Below are positions 1 to 8,753 of a stretch of 46,388 nt of DNA, piece by piece. A program made the position numbers and the translations under genes. Source of the stretch: Chloroflexota bacterium (GTDB lineage: Bacteria > Chloroflexota > Limnocylindria > P2-11E); contig VBFY01000056.1 in the NCBI GenBank assembly GCA_005889405.1, positions 1-46,388 on the forward strand. Direction: 5' to 3'. How positions within the stretch are numbered: the stretch's first letter is position 1; every line of letters begins with the position of its first letter. The notes under the pieces were generated by a model. That model was not told the DNA's origin. It saw only the letters and a list, made by a program, of their open reading frames with translations, and did no database searches.

Positions 1-1481
1 CGCGCATCGTCGATGGGCGAGACCGACAGATACACGATGCCGTTCGTGACCCAGACGGCGTACGCGTTCCCGCGCGCGTCGAGGTTGAGCCACGGGAAGA
101 TCGCGGGCTGGTCCGTCGTGACGAGGTTCGCTTGCCACGACGCCGCACTCGCATAGCCCACCGCCGGGGCGCTCGCGACCTGGTAGCCGCCGCCGTTCCG
201 GTACGGCAAGTAGATCCAGCTGCGGCCGGGGCCGCTCGTGTTGTCGACACGCAGATTCCCGGACTGGCTCACGTCGGTCAGTTGCGGGATCGGCTGGAAG
301 ATCGGTGTGCCGGACGCGGTGATCGCCATGACGTGCACCGCGAGCGCCGGGACGTGATAGGAGAAGAACGCCTCGATGGGCTGGCCGGCGATGGAGATGA
401 ACGTGGGGTCAGCCCAGGCAAGCCATTGGCGGTCGACCGCGGTGCCGGCGTTCGAGACCGCGAACTGGCGCGCCGCCGGGAAGGTGTCGCCATGATCGAT
501 CGACGACGCGAGCGCCTCGTTCGCGACGACCTCCTGATCGGCGAAGAACAGATCGCCGTTGATCAGGTTCACCTCGTTCTCGGTGTCCCCACCCCCTTCG
601 GTGAGGCAGTTCGGACGGCTGCGCTGCGCGCAGGTCCGGTCGTACAGCAGGCGGAACGAATCGCCGCCGTCGAGCGACCGGGACAGCTGGCCGATGCCGG
701 TGCGCGATGAGAGCGGCCAGTCGATGAAGATCCGGTTCGGGTCGACGCGTCCGCTCTGCGAGCCCGCGAGCCGCCGCTCGAGCGTGGTTTGTGGCTCGGC
801 ACCGAAGAAGCTCGCCGAGACCGTCGTCGTCGGCGCGAACGAGAACGGTGTCGCGGTATCGAAGGTGACGGTCGGCGTCACCGGGAGCGGGCCACTCACG
901 AAGCTGAAGTTCGAGGGCGTCGTGGTCGCGTCGTAGAAGACGTGGATCCCGTTGCCGGTGATGATCGAGGTCGCCGCGACCTGGATCAGCATCTCCCTTT
1001 GGACCGCGCCGTTGATGAAGATCGCGCCGTGCATCTCGCTGGCGCCTCCGGCGGGCGCGAGCTGCACCACACCGCGGCCGATGATCCTCTCCGGTTGCAC
1101 GCTCGACGGCGCGGCGTAGTCGGGATCGGCGAACACCGTCACCGACACGCTCGTCGCCGCCGGAGCGGTCCACCACCAGTCGAAGACGAGCTGACCGGTG
1201 AGCGTCCCGGCCGGGAACGCGCCGTGCCAGTACGCGGTGAGGGGGTTCGCGATGAAGTCCTGGTTCGCGACCCCCGTCGTCGTCTGCACGACCGGGACGG
1301 TCCCAGTTGGGGCCGTCTGGTCGAAGGTCGCGTTGGCCACTCCGTTCGCCTTGTCGGCTTGATCGGTCGTCTGGCCGTGAAAAAAGTACGTACCGGCCGC
1401 GGCCGCGCTCGCGGGGGGCATCAAGGGAACAGTCGAAAGAGCGAGCGCGAGCGAGGCGCCGAGCACGAGCAGAAATCGCAT
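1..1481 (-). CDS. Secreted BNR/sialidase-like repeat protein (3' end outside window)
   Basis: The reading frame is open from an ATG at 1479-1481 to the left edge, so the C-terminus is missing. The start has GGAGGA a few bases upstream. The first ~25 residues form a signal peptide (MRFLLVLGASLALALS, then AAAAG), so the product is exported. The middle region has Asp-box-like strings such as SRSLDGGDSF and SSIDHGDTF, and phrases like LINGDLFFADQEVV and RQWLAWADP, typical of secreted BNR/beta-propeller proteins related to exo-sialidases. An N-terminal beta-rich part of about 200 residues precedes the repeats. I see no catalytic signature that would prove sialidase activity, so 'BNR-repeat secreted protein' is as far as the sequence goes. 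It could be a surface protein that binds glycans or proteins. The gene is the last on its strand, 139 bp below the membrane-protein gene at 1621. Confidence 0.75.
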   Translation of the reverse strand, partial: MRFLLVLGASLALALSTVPLMPPASAAAAGTYFFHGQTTDQADKANGVANATFDQTAPTGTVPVVQTTTGVANQDFIANPLTAYWHGAFPAGTLTGQLVFDWWWTAPAATSVSVTVFADPDYAAPSSVQPERIIGRGVVQLAPAGGASEMHGAIFINGAVQREMLIQVAATSIITGNGIHVFYDATTTPSNFSFVSGPLPVTPTVTFDTATPFSFAPTTTVSASFFGAEPQTTLERRLAGSQSGRVDPNRIFIDWPLSSRTGIGQLSRSLDGGDSFRLLYDRTCAQRSRPNCLTEGGGDTENEVNLINGDLFFADQEVVANEALASSIDHGDTFPAARQFAVSNAGTAVDRQWLAWADPTFISIAGQPIEAFFSYHVPALAVHVMAITASGTPIFQPIPQLTDVSQSGNLRVDNTSGPGRSWIYLPYRNGGGYQVASAPAVGYASAASWQANLVTTDQPAIFPWLNLDARGNAYAVWVTNGIVYLSVSPIDDA

Positions 1482-1620
1482 GGGTCCTCCGCTTCCGATC
1501 GGCCGAACGGGGTCGGCGAGTACCGGAGGGCGGGGCGCTGCAGGTTACGTGCTCGTTACGGTCTACGCGCGGTAAAAAATGCGCTGACAGTCGAGGCTGA
1601 CGACGGGCATCCCCAGAGGT

Positions 1621-3063
1621 TCAGCGAGCGGCGGCCTCCGGCATGACATCGCCTTCTCCGGGATCGACGCGGATCACGCGCGACTCAGCCCGCGAGATCG
1701 GCTGGATGTGCAGCTCCCGTGCGCGATCAAAACTCGCGAGCCAGTTCCACAGCGTCTTTCCCGGAAACATGAGGACGTCGATGACACGCTGGAGCACGAG
1801 ACCGAGGCCATCCGTGACGCGCGCGAGGAGCCGCAGGCCATACACGACCGCTTGGGCCACCAGCCATGCGGCGATCCACAGCGCGAGGCCCACGGCGCCG
1901 AGAACGAGGACGGTCGCGACAGCGACGATGCTGATCGCGAAGTAAACGATCGCAGCCAGACCGAGGAAGCCGATCACGGCGCCGAGCGCGATGATGCCGA
2001 TGATCCGCAGGAGTCCGCCGAGCAGGACCGCCGCGGGCGGGAGCGCGCGGCTCACCGCGCGCAGGACGAGAGCGACGAGAAGCATCGCGAGCGCGAGCGC
2101 GCCGACGACGAGGATCCACGCCAGCCACGGCATCGCGATCGCCCCCCACGCGATGAGCGCGGTCGCGAGGAGCATGAGCGGGACGGGCGCGGTGAGCGCG
2201 ATGCCGAGCAGCTTGTCAGCGAGCTCGGTTGGCATGAACGAGGGCACGATCACCGACGCTCGCCATAGGGCGAGGAAGAGCGCGAGCAATAGGAAGGACA
2301 CGGCAAGCGCTCCGGCGATGCGCGTGAGCCATACGCGAGGTCGCTCCTCGAGATCGTCCCACGGCCCGAGATGCGTCATTCCCATGAGGTCGAAGAACAC
2401 CAGACCGAGCATGAGCGCGCCGACGAACGACGCGATGGCGTACGCCAGCGTGATCTCCCTGAACCAGTCGGGCAGGAACGCGACCGGAGCGCCTATCGCC
2501 TTCTCATGGCTCGCGATGGAGAGCGCCGCATCCGCGTAGAGGAACAGGCAGAGTCCACCGAAGAACAGGAGGCCGCCGATCACGCGCCACCCGGCCCAGC
2601 GACCGGACCTCCCGCGTAGCTCCCCGGCCGCCGAGCGCGCCTGCGTGGCAAGACGGTCGCTCCCGTTCTCCGCGTGGGTGGCGGCTTGATCGACGAGCGG
2701 GCTCACGAGACCGACGATCGCGTTCGTGATCGGCGCGACCGGCCACACCGGTGCATGCGTCGCGGTCGCAAAGAGCGCGACGATCGCGCGACCCAAGCTG
2801 CGAGCCGGACGATCCAGGACCGGACCGAAATATCCGCGCAGATTCCGGAGGAACCGGTTCGGCGCGGACGGCGCCACGCGACGCAGCGCGGGATCGATGT
2901 CGGTGCGCGTGAACTGCGCCGGGACGCGGAGCACGACCGCGAGCGCGCCGACGAGATTCCGCGCCGGGTTGCCGAGGAGCGTCACGAGCACCAGCGCGAG
3001 CAGCACGACCTGCCAGCGGTCGAGGATCGGCTGGAGCCAGTCGAGGACGTCGCTCGCGGTCAT
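1621..3063 (-). CDS. Polytopic membrane protein, unknown function
   Basis: About 480 residues beginning MTASDVLDWL. This ATG overlaps the TGA of the upstream lipoprotein gene by four bases (ATGA at 3060-3063), so the two are translationally coupled; an upstream in-frame start would run far into that gene. The sequence has an N-terminal hydrophobic segment (VVLLALVLVTLLG), a soluble stretch to about residue 165, then seven or more hydrophobic segments rich in Ala, Leu and Val, ending in a short soluble tail. No family motif is recognised. The pairing with a lipoprotein suggests a membrane/extracytoplasmic pair, but the job is unknown. Confidence 0.8.
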   Translation of the reverse strand: MTASDVLDWLQPILDRWQVVLLALVLVTLLGNPARNLVGALAVVLRVPAQFTRTDIDPALRRVAPSAPNRFLRNLRGYFGPVLDRPARSLGRAIVALFATATHAPVWPVAPITNAIVGLVSPLVDQAATHAENGSDRLATQARSAAGELRGRSGRWAGWRVIGGLLFFGGLCLFLYADAALSIASHEKAIGAPVAFLPDWFREITLAYAIASFVGALMLGLVFFDLMGMTHLGPWDDLEERPRVWLTRIAGALAVSFLLLALFLALWRASVIVPSFMPTELADKLLGIALTAPVPLMLLATALIAWGAIAMPWLAWILVVGALALAMLLVALVLRAVSRALPPAAVLLGGLLRIIGIIALGAVIGFLGLAAIVYFAISIVAVATVLVLGAVGLALWIAAWLVAQAVVYGLRLLARVTDGLGLVLQRVIDVLMFPGKTLWNWLASFDRARELHIQPISRAESRVIRVDPGEGDVMPEAAAR

Positions 3064-3977
3064 CGCGCACTTCCCTTCAGCTGCTCGGCGAGCTTGTCCG
3101 CCGTCGTCGCGGCCCACGGAAGGAAGACCGGAGCGCGCGCGCCGAGCGCCTTGAATGTGGCCTCCCAGTCCTTCTGTCCCTTGCCCTGATCGCTCGCGTC
3201 ATCACGGTGGTACAGCGCGACCAGGACCTCGCTTTGCGCCAGGTCCGGGCGCACCGGATTGCCGATCGTGTCCGTCATATCCGAAAAGACGACGAGCTTG
3301 TGGGTCCCAGGATTCGCGGTGAACACCCCGGATGCGACCGCGAGGCCACCGAAGATGTCGGTGCCAACGGGATCCTGCGACGGCGCTGCAGCGCGGATCG
3401 CAGCCGAGGTCGAGGTGATGAAGGATGCGACGTTGCGTTGGTCTTCATCGTTCGCGCGCTGCTGCACCTCGATCACCTTCGCCCGCCACACGGTGGCGGC
3501 CTCGTTGAACGTCCTCACACTCGCCGCATACTCGTTGCATTCGAGCTTGTTCAGTGGAAGCTTCGGCGCGGTCGGTGCCGCCGGAAGCTCGGGCATCGGC
3601 GCCCGCGTTACCTGGCTGATCGGCAGGAAGATCTCGCTCGTGTTGTTCGAGTTGTGGCTGATCCAGGCGCCCATCACCGCATCGCCAGGATGCAGATCGA
3701 GCTTTGGCAGCGCCGCCGCGACCGTCTCCAGCGCGGTGCGCGGAAGCTGCGGCCACGGATATGACGGCGATCGCTTCGCGTCGCCCGTGTACGCGCGATC
3801 GATCAGAACGGCGTACGTCACCGGCACGACCGCCTTCGTGTCGACCGTCACCGATTCGAGTGTCGCGGGCGGGCACAAGGTCGCGCTCGGCCCCGACCCG
3901 CCGATCGCTCCGCACGCCGCGAGAACGAACGCCGTCGCGAGCGCCAACGCCAGACCGCGCCGCGCAGAGTTCGTCAT
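3060..3977 (-). CDS. Lipoprotein with a von Willebrand A-like fold (tentative)
   Basis: The product is 305 residues from ATG 3975-3977; another in-frame ATG lies 36 bases further up, but this one puts the signal peptide at the N-terminus. The signal RGLALALATAFVLAAC ends in a lipobox (LAAC), so the protein is probably lipid-anchored outside the membrane. The body has a beta strand with Asp (YAVLIDRAYTG), a later strand HKLVVFSDMTDT and then VLVALYHR, an arrangement like a degenerate vWA domain with an incomplete metal-site motif. The family call is weak. It is the first gene of a two-gene unit with the membrane protein at 1621-3063. Confidence 0.75.
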   Translation of the reverse strand: MTNSARRGLALALATAFVLAACGAIGGSGPSATLCPPATLESVTVDTKAVVPVTYAVLIDRAYTGDAKRSPSYPWPQLPRTALETVAAALPKLDLHPGDAVMGAWISHNSNNTSEIFLPISQVTRAPMPELPAAPTAPKLPLNKLECNEYAASVRTFNEAATVWRAKVIEVQQRANDEDQRNVASFITSTSAAIRAAAPSQDPVGTDIFGGLAVASGVFTANPGTHKLVVFSDMTDTIGNPVRPDLAQSEVLVALYHRDDASDQGKGQKDWEATFKALGARAPVFLPWAATTADKLAEQLKGSAR

Positions 3978-4064
3978 ACGACTAGTACCGAGTATGCGGG
4001 CGGCGGATTGCACTCTTAGCCAGTTCTTAACTAGCTTGGCAGGTGACCAGGCGACTTCGCCGGG

Positions 4065-6164
4065 CTAGAACGGCGTGGTGCTGACCAGCGTGCTCTTCAG
4101 GCCGAGCGTCGTGCGCAGGAAGCGGTCGCCCTTCACATCCACGGCGGCGTCCGTGCCCCGGACGCGGACGGAGATCGGCCGGCCGCCGGGGCTCTCGTTG
4201 AATTCCAGCGCGATGAAGCTCCCGATGTCGACGCCGTAGTCCTCGATGATCTGCTTGCGGATCTCCGCGCCGCTGAAGTGCGTGGACCACAGGCCGTGCG
4301 GCATCCCGCCGCGCTTGTCGTACGCCGCGGTCTCGGCCGGATCCGGTGTGACCTGCAGGTACGGCCAGCCCTGCGCGCACTGCCACGTGTCGCCGACCCT
4401 CTCCGCATCGAGGATGCAGCCGACGTTCTCGCTGACACCCCCGCTCGCCGACGAGTACAGCGCGCGGATCGGCTTCCCGTCGTACGTGAGGATGAGCCCA
4501 GCGGTCGAGTCGACGGCTGCGGTCGTGCGCGGGCTCTCGAAGCCGTCGCCGCCGTAACACTGGTCCGCCGTGTCGTCACGCACATCCCAGGTGCGATCCC
4601 CCGCCGTCGACTGACGCCACGCCGCGTACGTACGCGCGGTGATCGCCTGCGCGCGCAGCGCTTCCATCTCCCAGTGCGAAGGCATCTCACCCGGCAGCGC
4701 GCCACGCATGTAGTCGTCGGACGAGACGAAGTTCACGACGCGCAGGTTGCCCTCATCACGCAGGCCGACCTGGATGTTGCCGCGGTAGCCGAGATTCTTC
4801 TGATCGATGTAGATCGGATCCCAGAACTGCTTCGGCATGAGCACGACCGTGTCGGCGCCGAAGAAGACGATCTGGTTGTTCGAGTCATTCCGAACCGCCA
4901 GCGAGCCACCATCGTTCCAGAACCGCAGCGGTTGATTCGGCAAGGTCTCCGTATAGACGACGCTCGGATCCGCGTTGTTCACGAGACGCATGCCGCCCGC
5001 CGATTGCATGCGCGCGACGTTCGCGATCGTGCGCCCGATGCATGCCGTCGACGGCGCGGAGAGGAGCACGCGGAACGGCTGTGTGATCGGCTGGCGCGCG
5101 AGCCGCGCTCCGGGGAAGTACGTCGCGACGATCTGTTCGCCGGTGAGGCGCGGCCCGACGGCGCCTTCCGCCCATCCCTGCGCGCCCCACTGTGAGAGGC
5201 CGATGCCATGGCCCCAGCCCTTGCCGTAAAAAGTCACGCCCTGCCAGACCGCGACCACTTCGCTCTTCGTCGGCACCGCATGACCCGAGAACCAGCCGAT
5301 CCCGCCGTCCTGGACCATGTCCCACACCAATACGTAGTCACCGTCGTGATCCGGCGCGCGCACATTCACGCTGAGCGTGATCTCGCGGCCCGGCGCGAGG
5401 TCGCGGGCGAGCGGTACCCGTGCGCCGTCCCACACGACCGCGTTGCCGTTCCCGTCGAGCCAGTGGTACCCGAGACGCACCGGAGCGTTCCCGCCGGCGG
5501 GCCAGCTCTGCAGGCCGATGTTGGTGAGGTGGACCTCGACCGGAGTTTCGCCGCCCGGGATGATCGCCGCGGGCGCGGTCGTCGCTCCGTAGCCGGCGTC
5601 AAGATCGGACGTGACGCGGAGCGGGAACGAGCCCGGCGCCCCGCCCGCGGATGAGAACCAACCGACTCCATCACGAACGAGATCGGGCTTCACGGTGTAG
5701 GTGCCGGTGAGCGCGGGAGCAGCGACGGTCATGGGGATCACGTCACCGCCGCCGACCGGGAGATCGTCGGGCAGGCTCGAGCGGAGACCGTCCCAGGCGA
5801 TGACGCGACCGGCCGCGTCGTACAGGTGATACGACAGCTTCACGGCCTGCTCGCCCACCGCGGGCCAGTTGACCGTGTCGCGATTGCGCAGCGCGACCGG
5901 GATCATGAGCGTCTGGCCCGGACGTGCAGTGCCGCTCGGGTAGCCGATGTACGTAACGGTGGAGTTCGTCTCGATCGCCGATGCCGTGGCGTTCGCGCTC
6001 TGCGCATCACCACGGGCGATCGCGACCGCGCGCTGCGCCGCAGCTTCCGCATCCGCGCTCGCTCGAGCACTCGCGCTCGTTGGACCGCCGTCGAAGGGAA
6101 CGATGGCCGCGGTGACGAGCGCAGCGATCGCGATCCGGATGAGGAATGGTGAAGGGGTCCGCAC
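4065..6164 (-). CDS. SpoIID/LytB domain protein with two Ig-like repeats
   Basis: About 699 residues from a GTG start, with a signal peptide (FLIRIAIAALVTAAIVP). Residues ~70-185 and ~195-310 are two copies of a beta-sandwich module: each has a YHxxD-type strand, the string VxWDGxR and a late DGxGWFS. The second half is a SpoIID/LytB domain: GHGIGLSQWGAQGWAEG, then VNFVSSDDYMRGALPGEMPS and LRAQAITARTYA, then SASGG. SpoIID-family proteins cleave or modify denuded glycan strands of peptidoglycan or stimulate amidases; related proteins occur widely in non-sporulating bacteria. It most likely acts on the wall outside the membrane. No clear ribosome site precedes the GTG, so the mRNA may be leaderless. 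Confidence 0.9.
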   Translation of the reverse strand: MRTPSPFLIRIAIAALVTAAIVPFDGGPTSASARASADAEAAAQRAVAIARGDAQSANATASAIETNSTVTYIGYPSGTARPGQTLMIPVALRNRDTVNWPAVGEQAVKLSYHLYDAAGRVIAWDGLRSSLPDDLPVGGGDVIPMTVAAPALTGTYTVKPDLVRDGVGWFSSAGGAPGSFPLRVTSDLDAGYGATTAPAAIIPGGETPVEVHLTNIGLQSWPAGGNAPVRLGYHWLDGNGNAVVWDGARVPLARDLAPGREITLSVNVRAPDHDGDYVLVWDMVQDGGIGWFSGHAVPTKSEVVAVWQGVTFYGKGWGHGIGLSQWGAQGWAEGAVGPRLTGEQIVATYFPGARLARQPITQPFRVLLSAPSTACIGRTIANVARMQSAGGMRLVNNADPSVVYTETLPNQPLRFWNDGGSLAVRNDSNNQIVFFGADTVVLMPKQFWDPIYIDQKNLGYRGNIQVGLRDEGNLRVVNFVSSDDYMRGALPGEMPSHWEMEALRAQAITARTYAAWRQSTAGDRTWDVRDDTADQCYGGDGFESPRTTAAVDSTAGLILTYDGKPIRALYSSASGGVSENVGCILDAERVGDTWQCAQGWPYLQVTPDPAETAAYDKRGGMPHGLWSTHFSGAEIRKQIIEDYGVDIGSFIALEFNESPGGRPISVRVRGTDAAVDVKGDRFLRTTLGLKSTLVSTTPF

Positions 6165-6230
6165 TACAGTGCGGAACGCCGCGCGACCGCGCGCATGACG
6201 GCCACCGATCCCTTCCCCATCGCGAGGAAG

Positions 6231-6265
6231 CCTGACCCACTTGGCGGGTCAGGGCCAGCCTGACC
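6231..6265. promoter_or_regulatory. Inverted repeat CCTGACCC-N7-GGGTCAGG with a third half-site
   Basis: A perfect 8-bp inverted repeat (6231-6238 and 6246-6253) is followed by another CCTGACC at 6259-6265. It lies in the 278-bp gap upstream of the minus-strand SpoIID gene and downstream of the small membrane gene. No T-run follows on either strand, so a protein-binding site is at least as likely as a terminator. I see no gene in the rest of the gap (6165-6442). Confidence 0.4.
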
Positions 6266-6442
6266 TCTGTACGACCATGAGGTACGGTGGCCGTATGGCT
6301 GTGTTGCGATCAAGCAAGCTACTCACGCACAGAACATTGGTCCGCCGCTCGCGCCGTGTGCGTTAACCGGGCGATCCTCTGCGTCTTGCCCGGATCGTTC
6401 GATGTGTTTGATACAGCACCGCGACCGAGCCGCTCACGTGGC

Positions 6443-6667
6443 TCAGTGCTTTCGCAGGGCTCCCACCCACGCCGCGATCACGATCGCGGAAACGACAGGG
6501 ACCACGATCGCGAGGACGACCGCGAACGCGTAGCGGACCGCGTCCGTGTACGGACCGCCCGCCGGAGTCTGAAGCATGTAGTTGAGCGCGAGCCAGGCCA
6601 CGACCGCGATCCAGATGATCGTGTTGCGGATGAGGTCGTCGATCTCTCCGTCTCGGAATCGTCGCAT
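6443..6667 (-). CDS. Small two-helix membrane protein
   Basis: A 74-residue product with ATG start. It has a charged N-terminus (MRRFRDGEIDDL) and two hydrophobic segments: NTIIWIAVVAWLALNYML and, after a short GGPYTD turn, YAFAVVLAIVVPVVSAIVIAAW, ending in ALRKH. It resembles short uncharacterised inner-membrane proteins and has no recognised motif. It is divergent from the M23 peptidase gene, with 50 bp between the two starts, so a shared promoter region is possible. Confidence 0.55.
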   Translation of the reverse strand: MRRFRDGEIDDLIRNTIIWIAVVAWLALNYMLQTPAGGPYTDAVRYAFAVVLAIVVPVVSAIVIAAWVGALRKH

Positions 6668-6717
6668 TGACCGAGACTACGCTCGGTCGATATCAGCGCG
6701 CTCCTAGACTTTCACGG

Positions 6718-8178
6718 ATGAGGGCGAAGCTTACGCTCGCGTTGCTACCGCTTGTTCTCTGCGCGTGGATGCCAGCCGGACCACGTGACGCCACACAGGT
6801 TCCCGACGACCCCGCTGGTGCGTGGGAGCCTGGCTTCAACTGCACTGGACGCGTCGACCTCCCGCTCATCCAGAACGCCATCGAGGCGAAATGGTCGCCC
6901 GATAACAAGACGCTCGCGATCACGGCGGGGCAACGCACTCCCTCGACGACGTCTCCCGTCGGTTGGAAAGAAGACGAGGTCATCTACACCGTCGACGTCC
7001 GCACCGGTTCGCTGTCGCCGGTCGGGTTCGGGATCCGGCCCGAGTGGTCGGGCACGGGCACGTACCTCTCCTACTGGCCGAGGGATCAGGACCTGCGCGT
7101 GCTGCGCGGCCGAAAGGTCGAAGCGAAGCTGCTGATGTCGATCCCCGAGGTGCGCTGGGTCGGCGACAAGCTCCTCTACATCTACAAGCGGGACATCCGA
7201 GAGTGGTCGAATGGCGAGACACGCACGGTCGCGCGATTCGACAAGGACTTCGAGCCGGCGTATCCGCTCGACGATGTGTACTGGAGTGCGGACGGCTCCC
7301 GCTTCACGATGACGCGCTACTCGTACGACGGGACCGTCGAGCGCTACATGGGCAAGACCGCGACCGCCGAGGTCGACCTGCTCGACGCGCCGGGAGCGAC
7401 GTACACGGAATGGTCGCCGACGGGCAATACGCTCCTGGTGCGTTATCCCGACAGGCTCGAGCTCATCGCCGCCGATGGCGGTACGCAGAGCACGCCTCTT
7501 AACCGTTTCAGCGGCGCCATCGCGTCGTGGACAGCGGACGGCCGGTCGCTTCTCATCGGGCGGATCTCGTCGACGATCCCCGCGGGCGATAGGTTCGAGA
7601 AGTTCGCGGTGTGGGGCGGCGCGCAGGCGAAGAGCGTCGCGATGCTGCCGAATCTCATCGGCGCGCGCACCTTCAGCCCCGACGGCCGCTACTTCACCGG
7701 CCTCAGCCGGGAGCGTCTCGATACGACGCGTCTCGAGCTCTACCGATGCGGCACCTGGTCGGACGAGGAGTGGAACATCCGCGGGGACCCGGAGGCCCCG
7801 GCGCGTCTCGGGTTGATCGACGGCGACGAGCTGCGGTTCGTCCGTCCGGCTGCGGGCGACGTCGCGCAGTTCCTCCAGTACTCGCACACCGGCATCGACA
7901 TCGCGGCGCCCGTCGGCTCGATCGTGGTCGCCGCCGATGGCGGAACGATAAGTAAGGTCGGATGGCAGGGCGTCGGTGGCAACGGCGTGTGCATGTCACA
8001 TGGGGGCGGGCTCGAGACCTGCTACTTCCACACGTCCGCGACGCTGGTGAATGTCGGTCAGCGTGTCGTGCGCGGTCAGCCGATCGCGCTCGTCGGCATG
8101 ACGGGAGTGACGACCGGTCCGCACGTCCACTGGGAAGCGCATCTCTTCGGACAGCTCATCGACCCGCTCGCGCGCTAG
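6718..8178 (+). CDS. Secreted M23 peptidase with N-terminal TolB/WD40-like propeller
   Basis: The product is 486 residues. ATG 6718 is chosen because it places the signal peptide (MRAKLTLALLPLVLCAWMP) at the N-terminus; the frame stays open to a TTG at 6667. Residues ~40-370 contain repeated blade-like strings (AKWSPDNKTLAIT, YWSADGSRFTMT, TEWSPTGNTLLV, ASWTADGRSLLI), a beta-propeller of TolB/WD40 type. Residues ~385-485 are a LytM/M23 zinc peptidase domain with HTGIDIAAP, ETCYFHT and GPHVHWE, containing the expected His and Asp ligands. M23 enzymes cut peptide bridges in peptidoglycan. The M23 part closely matches that of the gene at 24523. The stop overlaps the stop of the opposing gene (CTAG, 8175-8178). 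Confidence 0.9.
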   Translation: MRAKLTLALLPLVLCAWMPAGPRDATQVPDDPAGAWEPGFNCTGRVDLPLIQNAIEAKWSPDNKTLAITAGQRTPSTTSPVGWKEDEVIYTVDVRTGSLSPVGFGIRPEWSGTGTYLSYWPRDQDLRVLRGRKVEAKLLMSIPEVRWVGDKLLYIYKRDIREWSNGETRTVARFDKDFEPAYPLDDVYWSADGSRFTMTRYSYDGTVERYMGKTATAEVDLLDAPGATYTEWSPTGNTLLVRYPDRLELIAADGGTQSTPLNRFSGAIASWTADGRSLLIGRISSTIPAGDRFEKFAVWGGAQAKSVAMLPNLIGARTFSPDGRYFTGLSRERLDTTRLELYRCGTWSDEEWNIRGDPEAPARLGLIDGDELRFVRPAAGDVAQFLQYSHTGIDIAAPVGSIVVAADGGTISKVGWQGVGGNGVCMSHGGGLETCYFHTSATLVNVGQRVVRGQPIALVGMTGVTTGPHVHWEAHLFGQLIDPLAR

Positions 8179-8750
8179 CGCCCCGTCACGCCCTCGATCG
8201 TGACCGTGCCTTCGCCGAGCGTCACCTTCTGCACCGTCACCGTCGATGGCACCAGCTGGCCGATCGCGCCCTCCACCGAGGCAGCGGCCGAGGCCCGTAC
8301 GGAGTCCGGCAAACCGAAGCCGCCGAGCGTGACCGAGTCCACGCGGACCGCGACCCGCCCGGCGCTCGCGTAGGCGGTACCGGTCATCACGAACTCGGTC
8401 GTGCCGAAGAACAGGCGCGCGGACGCGGTCAGTCGGACGTTCGTCGTCGTGGTATGCACGACGGGATCTCGTACGGTCACGCCGCTCACGGTCTGCGGGA
8501 ACGATGAGGCCGCAGCCTTCGTGAGCTCTGCGTCGGTCACGGTCAGCGCGAAGGTCGCGGGCGGTGCGATCGTCGCCGTTCCGCTCGCCGACGGCCGCGG
8601 CGTCACCGATCGCGTCGGCGCCGCGCTACCGGGCGACGCGGTCGGACTCGGTGATGGGAAGACCACACGCGACGGCGCGCACTCGCGCGACAGCAGGAAC
8701 ACCAAAGCGATGACGACGGCAATGATGGCGACGCGCGCGAGAGCCGCCAC
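8175..8750 (-). CDS. Membrane-anchored DUF2993/LmeA-like protein (tentative)
   Basis: The product is 191 residues from a GTG start that lies 3 bp after the stop of the preceding minus-strand gene, so the two are probably cotranscribed. An N-terminal membrane anchor (ALARVAIIAVVIALVFLL) is followed by a Ser/Pro/Thr-rich linker (residues ~30-65) and then a domain of ~125 residues: FALTVTDAELTKAA, then RLTASARLFF, AVRVDSVTLGGFGLPDS and a final STVTVQKVTLGEGTVTIEG. This layout and the ending resemble extracytoplasmic lipid-binding DUF2993/LmeA proteins. The match is from memory of the pattern, so it is tentative. Confidence 0.7.
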   Translation of the reverse strand: MAALARVAIIAVVIALVFLLSRECAPSRVVFPSPSPTASPGSAAPTRSVTPRPSASGTATIAPPATFALTVTDAELTKAAASSFPQTVSGVTVRDPVVHTTTTNVRLTASARLFFGTTEFVMTGTAYASAGRVAVRVDSVTLGGFGLPDSVRASAAASVEGAIGQLVPSTVTVQKVTLGEGTVTIEGVTGR

Positions 8751-8753
8751 CCG

